From Gemmatimonadota bacterium (GTDB lineage: Bacteria; Gemmatimonadota; Gemmatimonadetes; Longimicrobiales; Gaopeijiaceae): DNA of 64,000 nt. This document shows, one piece after another, positions 32,641 to 40,742 of this stretch. Below the pieces are notes generated by a model. The model ran no database searches and had not been told where the DNA came from. It was given only the letters and a program-made list of their open reading frames with translations. Within the stretch, counting starts at the first letter, position 1; the number at the start of each line of letters is the position of its first letter. The DNA is taken from assembly GCA_022826565.1 (NCBI GenBank), contig JAJDUP010000033.1:226845-290844 (forward strand), read 5' to 3'. Position numbers and translations under genes: made by a program.

Positions 32641-33624
32641 ATGCGCCGCACACTCCCTGCCACAATCGCGTTCCTCGCCCCGCTGTTCATCGCGTGCGGT
32701 CCAGCCGACACCGGTTCCGGCGACGATCCCCCGGCCGCCGCCGCCGAAGCCGCCGAGGTCGGACTGCCCGGGGGCGCCCAGGCCATCTCCCTGCTCGGCG
32801 AGCCGCTGTACCCCACGTCGGCCTCGGCCGAGGTCGCGGCCCGGCAGGCCGCGGACGAAAGCGCCGCGCGGGCCGACTACGAAGCCAGCCCCGACGACGC
32901 GGACGCGATCATCTGGCTCGGCCGCCGCATCGGCTACACGGGCCGCTACCGGGAGGCGATCGAGGTCTTCTCGGAGGGGGCGGAGAAGCATCCCGGGGAC
33001 GCGCGCATGTACCGCCACCGCGGCCACCGCTGGATCAGTGTCCGCGAGTTCGACCGGGCGATCGAGGACCTGTCCCACGCCGCGTCGCTCGTCGAGGGCG
33101 AGGCCGACGAGGTGGAGCCGGACGGCCAGCCGAACGAGCGCGGCATCCCGACGAGCACGCTGCAGTCGAACATCCACTACCACCTCGCCCTCGCCCACTA
33201 CCTGAAGGGCGACTTCGACGCCGCGGTGCCATCGTACGAAGCCTACTTCGCCGTGACGACCAACCCCGACCAGCTCGTCGCGATTTCACACTGGTGGTAC
33301 ATGGCGCTGCGCCGCCTGGGCCGCGACGAGGAGGCGGCGGCGGTGCTGGAGCGGATCTCGGCGGACATGGACGTGATCGAAAATACGTCCTACCACCAGC
33401 TCCTCCTGATGTACAAGGGCGAGATCGCCGCCGACGAGCTGTGGGACCCCGAGAGCGCGGACCCCTCGGGCGTAGCCACCGCCTACGGCGTCGCCGCATG
33501 GCACCTCTACAACGGACGCGCCGACCAGGCCGAGGAGATGTTCCGGCGCATCCTGGAAGGTTCCGGCTGGGCCGGCTTCGGCTACATCGCGGCTGAGGCG
33601 GAGATCGCCCGCCTGGGCGGCTGA
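32641..33624 (+). CDS. TPR-containing lipoprotein
   Basis: ATG at 32641 gives a lipoprotein signal (IAFLAPLFIAC) with Cys19 as the lipidated residue. The mature 300 residues carry four to five TPR-like helical pairs, for example RYREAIEVFSEGAEKHPGDA and HLALAHYLKGDFDAAVPSYE. There is no catalytic motif. It is divergent from the cytochrome gene and convergent with the M28 peptidase, with a 4-bp gap at its 3' end, so it seems to be a single-gene unit. Likely an outer-membrane-associated assembly or binding protein; the function is unknown. Confidence 0.78.
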   Translation: MRRTLPATIAFLAPLFIACGPADTGSGDDPPAAAAEAAEVGLPGGAQAISLLGEPLYPTSASAEVAARQAADESAARADYEASPDDADAIIWLGRRIGYTGRYREAIEVFSEGAEKHPGDARMYRHRGHRWISVREFDRAIEDLSHAASLVEGEADEVEPDGQPNERGIPTSTLQSNIHYHLALAHYLKGDFDAAVPSYEAYFAVTTNPDQLVAISHWWYMALRRLGRDEEAAAVLERISADMDVIENTSYHQLLLMYKGEIAADELWDPESADPSGVATAYGVAAWHLYNGRADQAEEMFRRILEGSGWAGFGYIAAEAEIARLGG

Positions 33625-33628
33625 CCCC

Positions 33629-34927
33629 CTAAGGCACCACCTCCGCCCCGGTCAACTGCGCGATCGCGGCAAGCGTCGTCTGCGCCGCGTTCAGCCCGAG
33701 CCGGAAATCGTCGTCCGTGTAGGTGGTCCACACATCCGTCGGCTGATGCCAATTCGGGTTCCACCCGGCACCAACATGCGCCCCGCGCTCGTTCTCCCGG
33801 AGGCTGATCGCCGCGACGATGTTCATGAATGGCGTGGAATCGGTGTTGGTCATGTGCGGACCGACCGTGGCCGGGTAGTCGGTGGCGTAATCCGCATTCG
33901 CGAACTTGAAGAAGAACGCCAGATCCATGGACTCGCGGACCATGTCGGATCTCCACTGGAATTCGATGTTGACATCGGCTTCCGGCCGCTGGTTGCGGCT
34001 TACCCGGCCGTCCGGGCCCGGCGCTCCGTGGTCCCAGAGCATCATGTCGTGCTGGATCATCCCCAGCCACCTGGGTTCGGGATACCGGCCGGAGCCCGGC
34101 GGATCCTCGATCCCCTGCAGCTCCTGGCGCTGCTCGACGTACGCCCGCGCACCGTTCAGCCCCGTTTCCTCGTTGTTCCACAGGACGAAGCGGATCGAGC
34201 GTTCGGTCTGCACGTCCGGCGAGTTGAAGATGCGGGCCAGCTCCATGACCAGCGCCGTGCCGGACCCGTCGTCGTCCACCGCCTCGTTTACGCCATGCCC
34301 GTCCATGTGCGCGCCGAGGATGTACATCTCGTCGGGGCGCGTGGTGCCGACCTTGGTGCAGTAGACCTGGGAGCGCTCGCCGTCGACCGGCTCCTCGCGG
34401 TTGAGCTCGCGGATCCGCTCGTCGGGCTGCGCCATGAGGCCGCGGTTGACCCCCGTGCGGCCCCGGTAGCCGAAGATGGTGCTGCCGCCGGAGCCGCCTC
34501 CGCGGCGTCCCACGAGGCCACCCGTCGGTGTGGCCAGGTCTTCGTCCTGCTGGCGGGCACGGCGGGCGGCGGCCTGGGCCGGCGTCTGTGTACGGCGCGG
34601 CGGATCAGCGAACCGCTGCGGCGCATACACGTAATGAACGCGCTCGGTGTTGGTGCAGCCGGAGTCCTGAAGCCAGGCCTCGATCCAGTCCACAGCGTCG
34701 CGGTTGCGCTGCGTGCCCTGGCGGCGGTCGCCGAACTGCGTCAGTCCCTTCAGCGTCGCCTTGTACTCTTCGAGGGTGAGGCGGGCGACGAGGGTCGCGG
34801 CCGGATCCTCCGACTCCTGGGCGAGCGAGCGGCCGGCGAGCAGCGGCGAGGTACCCGCCGCGGCGGCAAGTACCAGGAGGGGCAACCGAACCACCCGGGC
34901 TGGTTTGGTGTGATTGCGTCCGAGCAT
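33629..34927 (-). CDS. Secreted M28-family zinc aminopeptidase
   Basis: The 432-residue protein starts at ATG 34927 with a GGAGGT site 5 nt upstream and a signal peptide ending about SLAQES. Metal ligands of the M28 family can be followed: His207 in GAHMDGHG, an Asp in VDDDGSG (about 219), the Glu pair in NNEETGLNG (253-254), and a C-terminal His in NWHQPTD. An insert of roughly 75 residues rich in Arg, Gly and Gln lies between residues 120 and 195 before the catalytic domain. It should remove single amino acids or dipeptides from peptides outside the cytoplasm, complementing the S9 enzymes of the window. Confidence 0.88.
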   Translation of the reverse strand: MLGRNHTKPARVVRLPLLVLAAAAGTSPLLAGRSLAQESEDPAATLVARLTLEEYKATLKGLTQFGDRRQGTQRNRDAVDWIEAWLQDSGCTNTERVHYVYAPQRFADPPRRTQTPAQAAARRARQQDEDLATPTGGLVGRRGGGSGGSTIFGYRGRTGVNRGLMAQPDERIRELNREEPVDGERSQVYCTKVGTTRPDEMYILGAHMDGHGVNEAVDDDGSGTALVMELARIFNSPDVQTERSIRFVLWNNEETGLNGARAYVEQRQELQGIEDPPGSGRYPEPRWLGMIQHDMMLWDHGAPGPDGRVSRNQRPEADVNIEFQWRSDMVRESMDLAFFFKFANADYATDYPATVGPHMTNTDSTPFMNIVAAISLRENERGAHVGAGWNPNWHQPTDVWTTYTDDDFRLGLNAAQTTLAAIAQLTGAEVVP

Positions 34928-35238
34928 GAAAGACCTCCAGGTGTTGGTCAGGGCGGCAACCCCGCGGCGCCGGAATGCCAAGGCGGGCTGTACATGTTCT
35001 GTTTGCCTACCCGGTCTGCGTGCCGACTTCAAGGTCGGACCGTAGGCACGAAACACCGCAATCGCAAGCGCTCGCGTCCCCGAAACCGGCGTTGCTGCCC
35101 GGTGCCGACGGTCGCATGCCCGAAGTTGGGCTGACCAACCGACGCTCAGGACACCACTCGCGCGATGCGCTTATCTTTAGGGCATTGCCGGACCGGAAAA
35201 CGCCAATACCGAATGAGAAACAGGAGTTCACTCAGCAT
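34928..35238. other. Intergenic region between M28 peptidase and leucine dehydrogenase, with a long stem-loop
   Basis: This divergent 311-bp region must hold both promoters, but I cannot place convincing -35/-10 pairs. Its main feature is a long stem-loop: TGCCTAC (35004-35010) pairs perfectly with GTAGGCA (35042-35048), and GGTC (35013-35016) with GACC (35038-35041) inside it, with a further CCGAC/GTCGG hairpin (35023-35038) as an alternative. It lies about 190 nt before the leucine dehydrogenase start and could be part of its leader. A ribosome site AGGAG (35222-35226) is 12 nt from the start codon. Confidence 0.4.
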
Positions 35239-36291
35239 ATGCAGGTCTTCCCGCGACTTGGAGAACACAACTACGAGAAGGTGGTCTTCTGCAACGACAA
35301 CGAGGCCGGGCTGAAGGCGATCATCGCGATCCACAGTACGCGGCTGGGCCCGGCGCTGGGCGGCATCCGCATGCTGCCCTACCCCCACGAGGACGAGGCG
35401 CTGGACGACGTGCTGCGCCTCTCGCGCGGAATGACCTACAAGGCCGCGGTCAGCGGCGTGAATCTGGGCGGCGGCAAGGCCGTGATCATCGGCGATGCCC
35501 GCACGCCGCAGAAGAACCCGGCCCTGCTTCGCGCCATGGGCAGATTCATCGACGGATTGGGTGGTCAGTACATCGCGGGGCAGGACATCGGCACCAATTC
35601 GCACGACATGGCGGTCATCCGCGGGGCCACCCGCCACGTCGCCTGCGTGAACGAGTCCGCGGGCGGGGCGGGCGATCCGTCACGAACGACCGCGTACGGC
35701 GTGACTTGCGGGATTCGGGCCGTGCTGAAGGCCACCACCGGCAGCGACGCCTTCGGGGGCCGGCACATCGCCGTCCAGGGGCTCGGCAACGTGGGATACG
35801 AGGTCGCGAAGTTCTGCCACGAGGCGGGCGCCCGGCTTACCGTGACCGATATCGTCGAACCGGTTCTGGCGAAGGCCGCCAGTGAGTTGCGGGCCGAAGT
35901 GGTGGGTCCGGACGAGATCTACGATGTCGAATGCGACGTGTTCTCCCCCAATTCGATCGGCGCGATCATCAACGACGACACGATCCCGCGGCTGCGCTCC
36001 CCGGCGATCGCGGGCGGTGCCAACAACGCCCTGGCGGAGCCGCGCCACGCCGATGAGCTGACCGCGCGGGGCATCGTCTACGGGCCCGACTTCCTGGTCA
36101 ACTCCGGCGGGCTGATCCGGTGCCAGGAAGAGGTCCTGGGCAAGCCGACCGAAGACTTCACGGTTTACGCGAAGGTGGCCAACATCTACGAGCAGACCCT
36201 CGAAGTCATCAGCCGGGCCCAGGAACTGGGGATCAGCACTGCCGCGGCGGCCGAATGGCTCGCCGAGGAGCGGATCGCGGGCGGGAAGTAG
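35239..36291 (+). CDS. Leucine dehydrogenase (Glu/Leu/Phe/Val dehydrogenase family)
   Basis: The 350-residue enzyme shows the catalytic Lys pair Lys68 (MTYKAAVSG) and Lys80 (GGGKAVI), at the same numbers as in Bacillus leucine dehydrogenase, and the NAD-binding GLGNVG at 181-186. It deaminates leucine and other branched-chain amino acids to 2-oxo acids with NAD, and fits the peptide-degrading theme of the window. ATG at 35239 is the first start giving the family N-terminus (VFPRLGEHNYEKVVF); the frame is open 88 codons further upstream without protein-like sequence. It converges on panB. Confidence 0.92.
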   Translation: MQVFPRLGEHNYEKVVFCNDNEAGLKAIIAIHSTRLGPALGGIRMLPYPHEDEALDDVLRLSRGMTYKAAVSGVNLGGGKAVIIGDARTPQKNPALLRAMGRFIDGLGGQYIAGQDIGTNSHDMAVIRGATRHVACVNESAGGAGDPSRTTAYGVTCGIRAVLKATTGSDAFGGRHIAVQGLGNVGYEVAKFCHEAGARLTVTDIVEPVLAKAASELRAEVVGPDEIYDVECDVFSPNSIGAIINDDTIPRLRSPAIAGGANNALAEPRHADELTARGIVYGPDFLVNSGGLIRCQEEVLGKPTEDFTVYAKVANIYEQTLEVISRAQELGISTAAAAEWLAEERIAGGK

Positions 36292-36317
36292 GCCGGCCGG
36301 CTCGCAGTCGGGCCGGC
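36292..36317. terminator. GC-rich stem-loop between convergent leucine dehydrogenase and panB
   Basis: GCCGGCC (36292-36298) and GGCCGGC (36311-36317) make a 7-bp stem with a 12-nt loop, starting right after the dehydrogenase stop. It could serve both convergent genes, but there is no T-run. Confidence 0.35.
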
Positions 36318-36351
36318 ACGTCGCCGGTCGAACGCCGCGGGAGTCCGCCGG

Positions 36352-37209
36352 CTACACCTTGTGCACGTGCTCCGGTCCGGGGTACTCGCCGCCACGCACC
36401 TCTTCCGCGTAGCGCTCAACCGCCGAGCGCACCTCCGCGCCCAGCTCCGCGTACCGCTTCAGAAAGCGGGGATTGAACGACTCGTTCATGCCCAGCATGT
36501 CGTGGAGCACGAGGACCTGACCGCTGCAGTGCGGCCCCGCCCCGATCCCGATGGTGGGGATGGACAGGACGTGGGTGACCTTCTCGGCGATGCGTTCCGG
36601 CATCAGCTCGAGCACGATCGAGAACGCCCCCGCGCTCTCCAGCGCCCGAGCGTCGCGGATCAACTTCTCAAGGGCTCCGGCGGCGCGTCCCTGGACCCGG
36701 TGACCGCCCAGCGCGTGCACGGACTGCGGCGTGAAGCCGAGGTGGCCCATCACCGGGATGCCGGCTTTCGTCAGCGCCTCGACCGCCGGCGCATAATCCG
36801 CGCCGCCCTCCAGCTTCACCGCCCCCGCGCCCGTCTCCTTCAGAATGCGGCCACCGTTGCGCACCGCGTCCTCCGGCGAGACCTGGTAGCTCATGAAGGG
36901 CATGTCCACCACGACCAGCGCGCGCTTCGCCCCGCGGCGCACCATGCGGCCGTGGTAGATCATCTGGTCGACTGTGGCGGACAGGGTGGTCTTCTCGCCG
37001 CACAGCACCGAGACGACCGAATCGCCGACCAGGATCGCATCCACCCCGGCGGCGTCGATGAGCGATGCGAAGAGCGCGTCGTATCCGGTGATCATCACGA
37101 TCGGATCGCCGGCCTTCTTGCGGCGGGCGAAGTCGAGGACGGTGACCGGACGGGCGGGCTCGTCGGCCGGCTGCTCGCCGCCCGCGGTGGAAATGGTCGA
37201 ATAGGCCAT
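36352..37209 (-). CDS. panB: 3-methyl-2-oxobutanoate hydroxymethyltransferase
   Basis: A 285-residue (beta/alpha)8 enzyme that makes ketopantoate from 2-oxoisovalerate and methylene-tetrahydrofolate, the first step to pantothenate and coenzyme A. The Mg-binding Asp residues are in LVGDSVVSV and VVVDMPFMSY, the substrate-binding GAVKLEGG is present, and GHLGFTPQSVHALGG and IPTIGIGAGPHCSGQ are family signatures; the last has Ser where most members have Asp (CDGQ). It is the third gene after a P450 and a ferredoxin, with 7 bp to the ferredoxin stop, and no panC or panD is nearby. The substrate 2-oxoisovalerate could also come from the neighbouring dehydrogenase acting on valine. Confidence 0.9.
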   Translation of the reverse strand: MAYSTISTAGGEQPADEPARPVTVLDFARRKKAGDPIVMITGYDALFASLIDAAGVDAILVGDSVVSVLCGEKTTLSATVDQMIYHGRMVRRGAKRALVVVDMPFMSYQVSPEDAVRNGGRILKETGAGAVKLEGGADYAPAVEALTKAGIPVMGHLGFTPQSVHALGGHRVQGRAAGALEKLIRDARALESAGAFSIVLELMPERIAEKVTHVLSIPTIGIGAGPHCSGQVLVLHDMLGMNESFNPRFLKRYAELGAEVRSAVERYAEEVRGGEYPGPEHVHKV

Positions 37210-37216
37210 TGGCTGC

Positions 37217-37465
37217 CTACGGAAAAAGGGTTTCGCCGGTGACGGCGTCCGTGACGGTGATCGCCGAGGTGGGACAGTTCTCCGCCGCCTCGATGATCGC
37301 TTCCGGGGGGGCGCCCTCCGAGTCCACCACCTCGGACTGTCGCTGATCGTTGTGCGCAAAGACGCCCGGCGCGATCGTCACGCACATCGCGTTGCTCACG
37401 CAGCGCATGTGGTCGACTTCGGCGCGCACCCGCCGGGGCCCGCTCGGCCCGCGCGTGCCGCTCAT
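37217..37465 (-). CDS. [3Fe-4S] ferredoxin, P450 partner type
   Basis: An 82-residue ferredoxin with the cluster pattern Cys22-x-x-Asn-x-x-Cys28 and Cys64-Pro65 (ENCPTSAI). The usual middle Cys is replaced by Asn25, as in actinobacterial P450 ferredoxins that hold a [3Fe-4S] cluster. The start ATG overlaps the P450 stop (ATGA), so it is translated with the P450 and presumably delivers electrons to it. No ferredoxin reductase is encoded nearby. The basic N-terminal extension (RGPSGPRRVRAE) is slightly unusual. Confidence 0.88.
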   Translation of the reverse strand: MSGTRGPSGPRRVRAEVDHMRCVSNAMCVTIAPGVFAHNDQRQSEVVDSEGAPPEAIIEAAENCPTSAITVTDAVTGETLFP

Positions 37466-38691
37466 GCCGGCCACCTCACCGGCAGTGACTTCACCGACCG
37501 GAACTGCAGGCTCGGCTGATACTCGACCGGCCCGCCCGCAAGCTCGAAGTGCTCGAAGCGCTCGGCGAGCCCCCGCAGCACCTCCTGGCCCTCGACCCGT
37601 GCAAGCGTGGCCCCCAGGCAGTAGTGGATCCCCGACCCGAAGGAGATGTGCGGGTTCGGCTGCCGCCCGATGTCGAATACGTCGGGATCGGAGAACACCC
37701 GTGGATCCCGGTTCGCGGCCGCCATGATCCACCGCAGCCTGTCCCCCTTGCGAATGATCTGCCCGGCGATCTCGACATCCGCCGCCGCGATCCGCTGGGT
37801 GGACTTCACGGGAGGGTCGTAGCGCAGGCACTCCTCGGTGGCCAGCCGCGCCATCCCGTCGGGGTCGGCGCGCAGCCGCTCCCACTGCTCCGGGTGCCGG
37901 ATGAAGGCCAGCAGGCCGTTGCAGATCAGGTTCATCGTCGTCTCGTGGCCGGCGAAGAGGAGGAGGCCGGTGTTGACCAGCACCTGGTGCCGCGTGAAGA
38001 CGCCGCGTTCCTCCCCCCCGGCCAACACGGAAATGAAGTCGCTGCCGCCGCCCCCGATCCGCTCGTCGATGAGGGGTGCCGCGTAGTCCACGATACCGCG
38101 TACCGCCTCGATCAGCGGACGGAACCGCCACGGCTCGCCGCGGTTGATGAAGAGGATCCCGTCGGCCATCGCGCGCAGGCGGTCCCGGTCCTCGTACGGG
38201 ACGCCCATCATCTCGGCGATAATGCGCACGGGAAGCGGCGCGGCGAGCTCCGTCAGGACATCCATCGCGCCGTTCGGCCGCACATTGTCCAGCAGCTCGT
38301 CCACCGCCGCCCGCACGAACGGCCGCCACCGCTCCATCGCCTTGGGTGTGAAGTACCCGTGCACCACCCCGCGCTGGTGCAGGTGCTCGGGCCGGTCCTT
38401 TTCGACCAGCTGGTCGGCGCGGAAGTCCCGGATCTCGTCGAACAGCCGCACGTCGTCCGGGTCGACCGGCGGATACGGCGGCGCCGCGGCGTCCTTGATC
38501 ACCGCAGAGGAGAACAGCTCGTTGTGGCGCAGGATCCACACGAGTTCGTCGTACCCGGTCACCAGCCACAGCTTGAAGCGCTCGTTCCAGTGCACCGGCC
38601 CGATCTCGCGCATGCGCCCGAAGTAGGTATACGGGTCCGCGATGACGTCGGGGGCGAAGAGGTCGTCGGTCAAGGTGGCGGTTGTGGGCAC
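37462..38691 (-). CDS. Cytochrome P450
   Basis: The 409-residue P450 has the I-helix oxygen-activation motif LLLFAGHETT, the K-helix ExxR in EECLRYDPP, and the heme-binding loop FGSGIHYCLG with Cys358 as the axial ligand. It is soluble, with no membrane anchor, and belongs to the bacterial class I type that needs a ferredoxin, which the next gene supplies. GTG at 38691 is chosen because GGAG lies 6 nt upstream; the frame is open to a TTG at 38745. The substrate is unknown. Confidence 0.9.
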   Translation of the reverse strand: MPTTATLTDDLFAPDVIADPYTYFGRMREIGPVHWNERFKLWLVTGYDELVWILRHNELFSSAVIKDAAAPPYPPVDPDDVRLFDEIRDFRADQLVEKDRPEHLHQRGVVHGYFTPKAMERWRPFVRAAVDELLDNVRPNGAMDVLTELAAPLPVRIIAEMMGVPYEDRDRLRAMADGILFINRGEPWRFRPLIEAVRGIVDYAAPLIDERIGGGGSDFISVLAGGEERGVFTRHQVLVNTGLLLFAGHETTMNLICNGLLAFIRHPEQWERLRADPDGMARLATEECLRYDPPVKSTQRIAAADVEIAGQIIRKGDRLRWIMAAANRDPRVFSDPDVFDIGRQPNPHISFGSGIHYCLGATLARVEGQEVLRGLAERFEHFELAGGPVEYQPSLQFRSVKSLPVRWPA

Positions 38692-38790
38692 TGAGAACTC
38701 CGGGGGCTGGAGGCCGGTCGCGATGCCCCGGCGCGTGGGAATCAACAGCTAGCTTTCGGATTCGACCGGGGGCGAGTCAAGCCCGGCCCG

Positions 38791-39783
38791 TTAATCCACG
38801 TCGCGCGGGAGCGGACCGAGCCCCCTGTGGCGCCGGACATTGAGGGCCTTCCATTTCAGAAGCGGTTGATTGCGGATCCGGTCCTGCAGTCCCTCGTCGG
38901 CAGTCAACAGGGCCGGGACCAATTCGCCCTTGTCGAGAACGCGGTCCAGGAACGCACGCTCGTTGTCGGTGAACGGAAGCACGGCCGACAGTCCCTTCCG
39001 ACACGCACTGACAAGCCTGTCCCCATACTCGTCGGCTTCGCCGGATCCGCCCACAACCCCGCGGCGCAAGGCGGGCAGCAGCTGCCTGCGGAGTTCCGAG
39101 CGATCAAACGCCACATCGTCCATGGAGACCTCCCGCCAATCCCGGCGCTGCATCGCACCGTAAGCAACAAAGGCGATCCTGAGTCGACCGCGATCGAGCC
39201 CTTCCATCGACAGCAGTTGCTCGACGTCGAACAGATCCCTCGCCCGACGACGCGACAGCAGCGCGCAGAGCTTTCCCGCCACGAGTTCGTGCAGATCCAG
39301 CACGGGTATCCGCCTGGCTTGCCAGCCGCCCAGCCGCCGGGAGTCCATGGCGTTCACGGGCCACAGCGGCACCCGGTACATGTAGTTGACGTCCACCTCC
39401 AGCGCGCCACCTCGTCCGCCAGCCCCAATGTACCGAAGCAACCACTTCCCGCCGGCGTGCTCCGTGGGAATGCGGCGGACCAGCAGATCCTTGCGGCCGA
39501 ACACAGCCCGTAGCGCCCGCTCGATATCCGGCCGCTCCGCCATCATCCCCCGCCGGCCCGCGGACCCCACGTAGTTCAGATCGATGTCGACCGACAGCCT
39601 GGGCACATCGAAGACGAAAAGATTGAGCGCCGTGCCGCCCTTGAGAGCAAGCCTGCCCTTCAGGAAGGGGTGGTCGCGCACGCCCTCCAGCACCCCCAGC
39701 AGCCGAACGACCTTTTCCAGCATGTCGACTCTGAATCCGGTCGCCTCGGCTTCGGCCTCGAGCTTTTCGACCGAGGGACTCAC
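38791..39783 (-). CDS. abiEii: AbiEii-type nucleotidyltransferase toxin
   Basis: The 330-residue protein has the family signature LKGGTALNLFVFDVPRLSVDID (GG at 49-50, Asp66 and Asp68) and the second motif LHELVAGKLCALLSRRRARDLFDV (about 165-190), where the Lys and Asp pairs finish the active site. It starts with GTG overlapping the stop of the AbiEi gene by 4 bp (GTGA), so both are made together. AbiEii transfers GTP or other nucleotides, and in the prototype blocks growth and aborts phage infection. Confidence 0.87.
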   Translation of the reverse strand: MSPSVEKLEAEAEATGFRVDMLEKVVRLLGVLEGVRDHPFLKGRLALKGGTALNLFVFDVPRLSVDIDLNYVGSAGRRGMMAERPDIERALRAVFGRKDLLVRRIPTEHAGGKWLLRYIGAGGRGGALEVDVNYMYRVPLWPVNAMDSRRLGGWQARRIPVLDLHELVAGKLCALLSRRRARDLFDVEQLLSMEGLDRGRLRIAFVAYGAMQRRDWREVSMDDVAFDRSELRRQLLPALRRGVVGGSGEADEYGDRLVSACRKGLSAVLPFTDNERAFLDRVLDKGELVPALLTADEGLQDRIRNQPLLKWKALNVRRHRGLGPLPRDVD

Positions 39784-40586
39784 GCAGATTCCTCCCAGCT
39801 TCGCGCGAGCACGTCGCGGGGTACGATGAGGTTCCAGTCCTTGACCAGACGCCCGCGTTGGCGCCGACGGGGGTCCATGTAGTGGGGTTGTTCAGGGCGG
39901 CGATCCCGGAGTGGCCGCAGATGGCTGTCAGTGACCATCAGCCCTTCTCGATGCTGCTCGAGGAAGAAGCCGACCCTGGCCGCCGTGGTGGCGTTCCCCA
40001 ACAGGAGGACGTACTCGACAACCGCGTCCAGATCGAAGAACTCGACCGTTTCCAGTGATCGCCACACTTCCTCCCATCCGCCCGCCAGGTCCGGCCGATG
40101 CAGCACGTCCACGAGCGTCCGCTCGAGGCCCGTCACGCGGATCGTCAGGCCCTTCTGCTCCGATTCGACCGCTCCAAGGTGCTGTGCCCCGGCGCGCAGC
40201 AGGGCCGCGGGGAACCTTGCGCCGCGATAGAGCCGGGACTGGAAGGTGACCGGCTTCACCGGCCGGTTCGCGGAGTAGATGAAGTGCTGCCACACGGAAT
40301 GCGCGCGTCCGTGGTATGCGAGGGCGGTGTGGTGCGACAGGATCGCGTCGGCGGTCAGCCTGGCGGCGATCAAGTATGGGTTGACGGGATACGAACGCGA
40401 ATCAGCGCCGGGGGGCAGTGCGGCGTAGAGTCCACGGCGAATCCGCACGACCCGTCCGGTTCGGGTGTAGTAGGCCAGAAATGCCTCGGCGGTCCTCGGG
40501 CCAGCTCCACCGCGCGCGGCGAGATGCGCGGCCAGTTCCTCCCCGGTGAAGACCGGGTGCCGGTGCAGGAATGTTCGGTGCTGCAT
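39780..40586 (-). CDS. abiEi: AbiEi-type antitoxin
   Basis: The 268-residue protein has a winged-helix N-terminal part (HPVFTGEELAAHLAARG ... YYTRTGRVVRIRRGLYAALP) typical of AbiEi, with the conserved RIRRGLY turn, and a C-terminal domain including LERTLVDVLHRPDLAGGWEE. AbiEi proteins repress their own operon and counter AbiEii without binding it directly (type IV). It starts at ATG 40586, 4-bp overlap with AbiEii at the end. A good promoter and palindromes lie upstream, in an AT-richer stretch. Confidence 0.85.
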   Translation of the reverse strand: MQHRTFLHRHPVFTGEELAAHLAARGGAGPRTAEAFLAYYTRTGRVVRIRRGLYAALPPGADSRSYPVNPYLIAARLTADAILSHHTALAYHGRAHSVWQHFIYSANRPVKPVTFQSRLYRGARFPAALLRAGAQHLGAVESEQKGLTIRVTGLERTLVDVLHRPDLAGGWEEVWRSLETVEFFDLDAVVEYVLLLGNATTAARVGFFLEQHREGLMVTDSHLRPLRDRRPEQPHYMDPRRRQRGRLVKDWNLIVPRDVLARSWEESA

Positions 40587-40627
40587 CTGTTGGATGGATT
40601 TGATGACAATAAGCGATACACATAATT

Positions 40628-40657
40628 ATCATACGTGTTCAGACATGTTTGATCAAA
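40628..40657 (-). promoter_or_regulatory. Promoter and palindromic operator of the abiEi-abiEii operon
   Basis: On the minus strand TTGATC (40651-40656) and TATGAT (40628-40633) have 17-nt spacing, matching 4 and 5 of 6 consensus positions. The -35 is embedded in the 10-bp palindrome TTTGATCAAA (40648-40657), and ATAATTAT (40622-40629) overlaps the -10. The start codon is about 40 nt downstream. Both palindromes are candidate AbiEi sites. Confidence 0.6.
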
Positions 40658-40742
40658 TGCAGTCAAGCGACGAACTGGAGAGCGACACGCAATACCCATA
40701 GAACATAGATGGGATCAGAGTTCGGGAATCAAGTCCCGTTTG

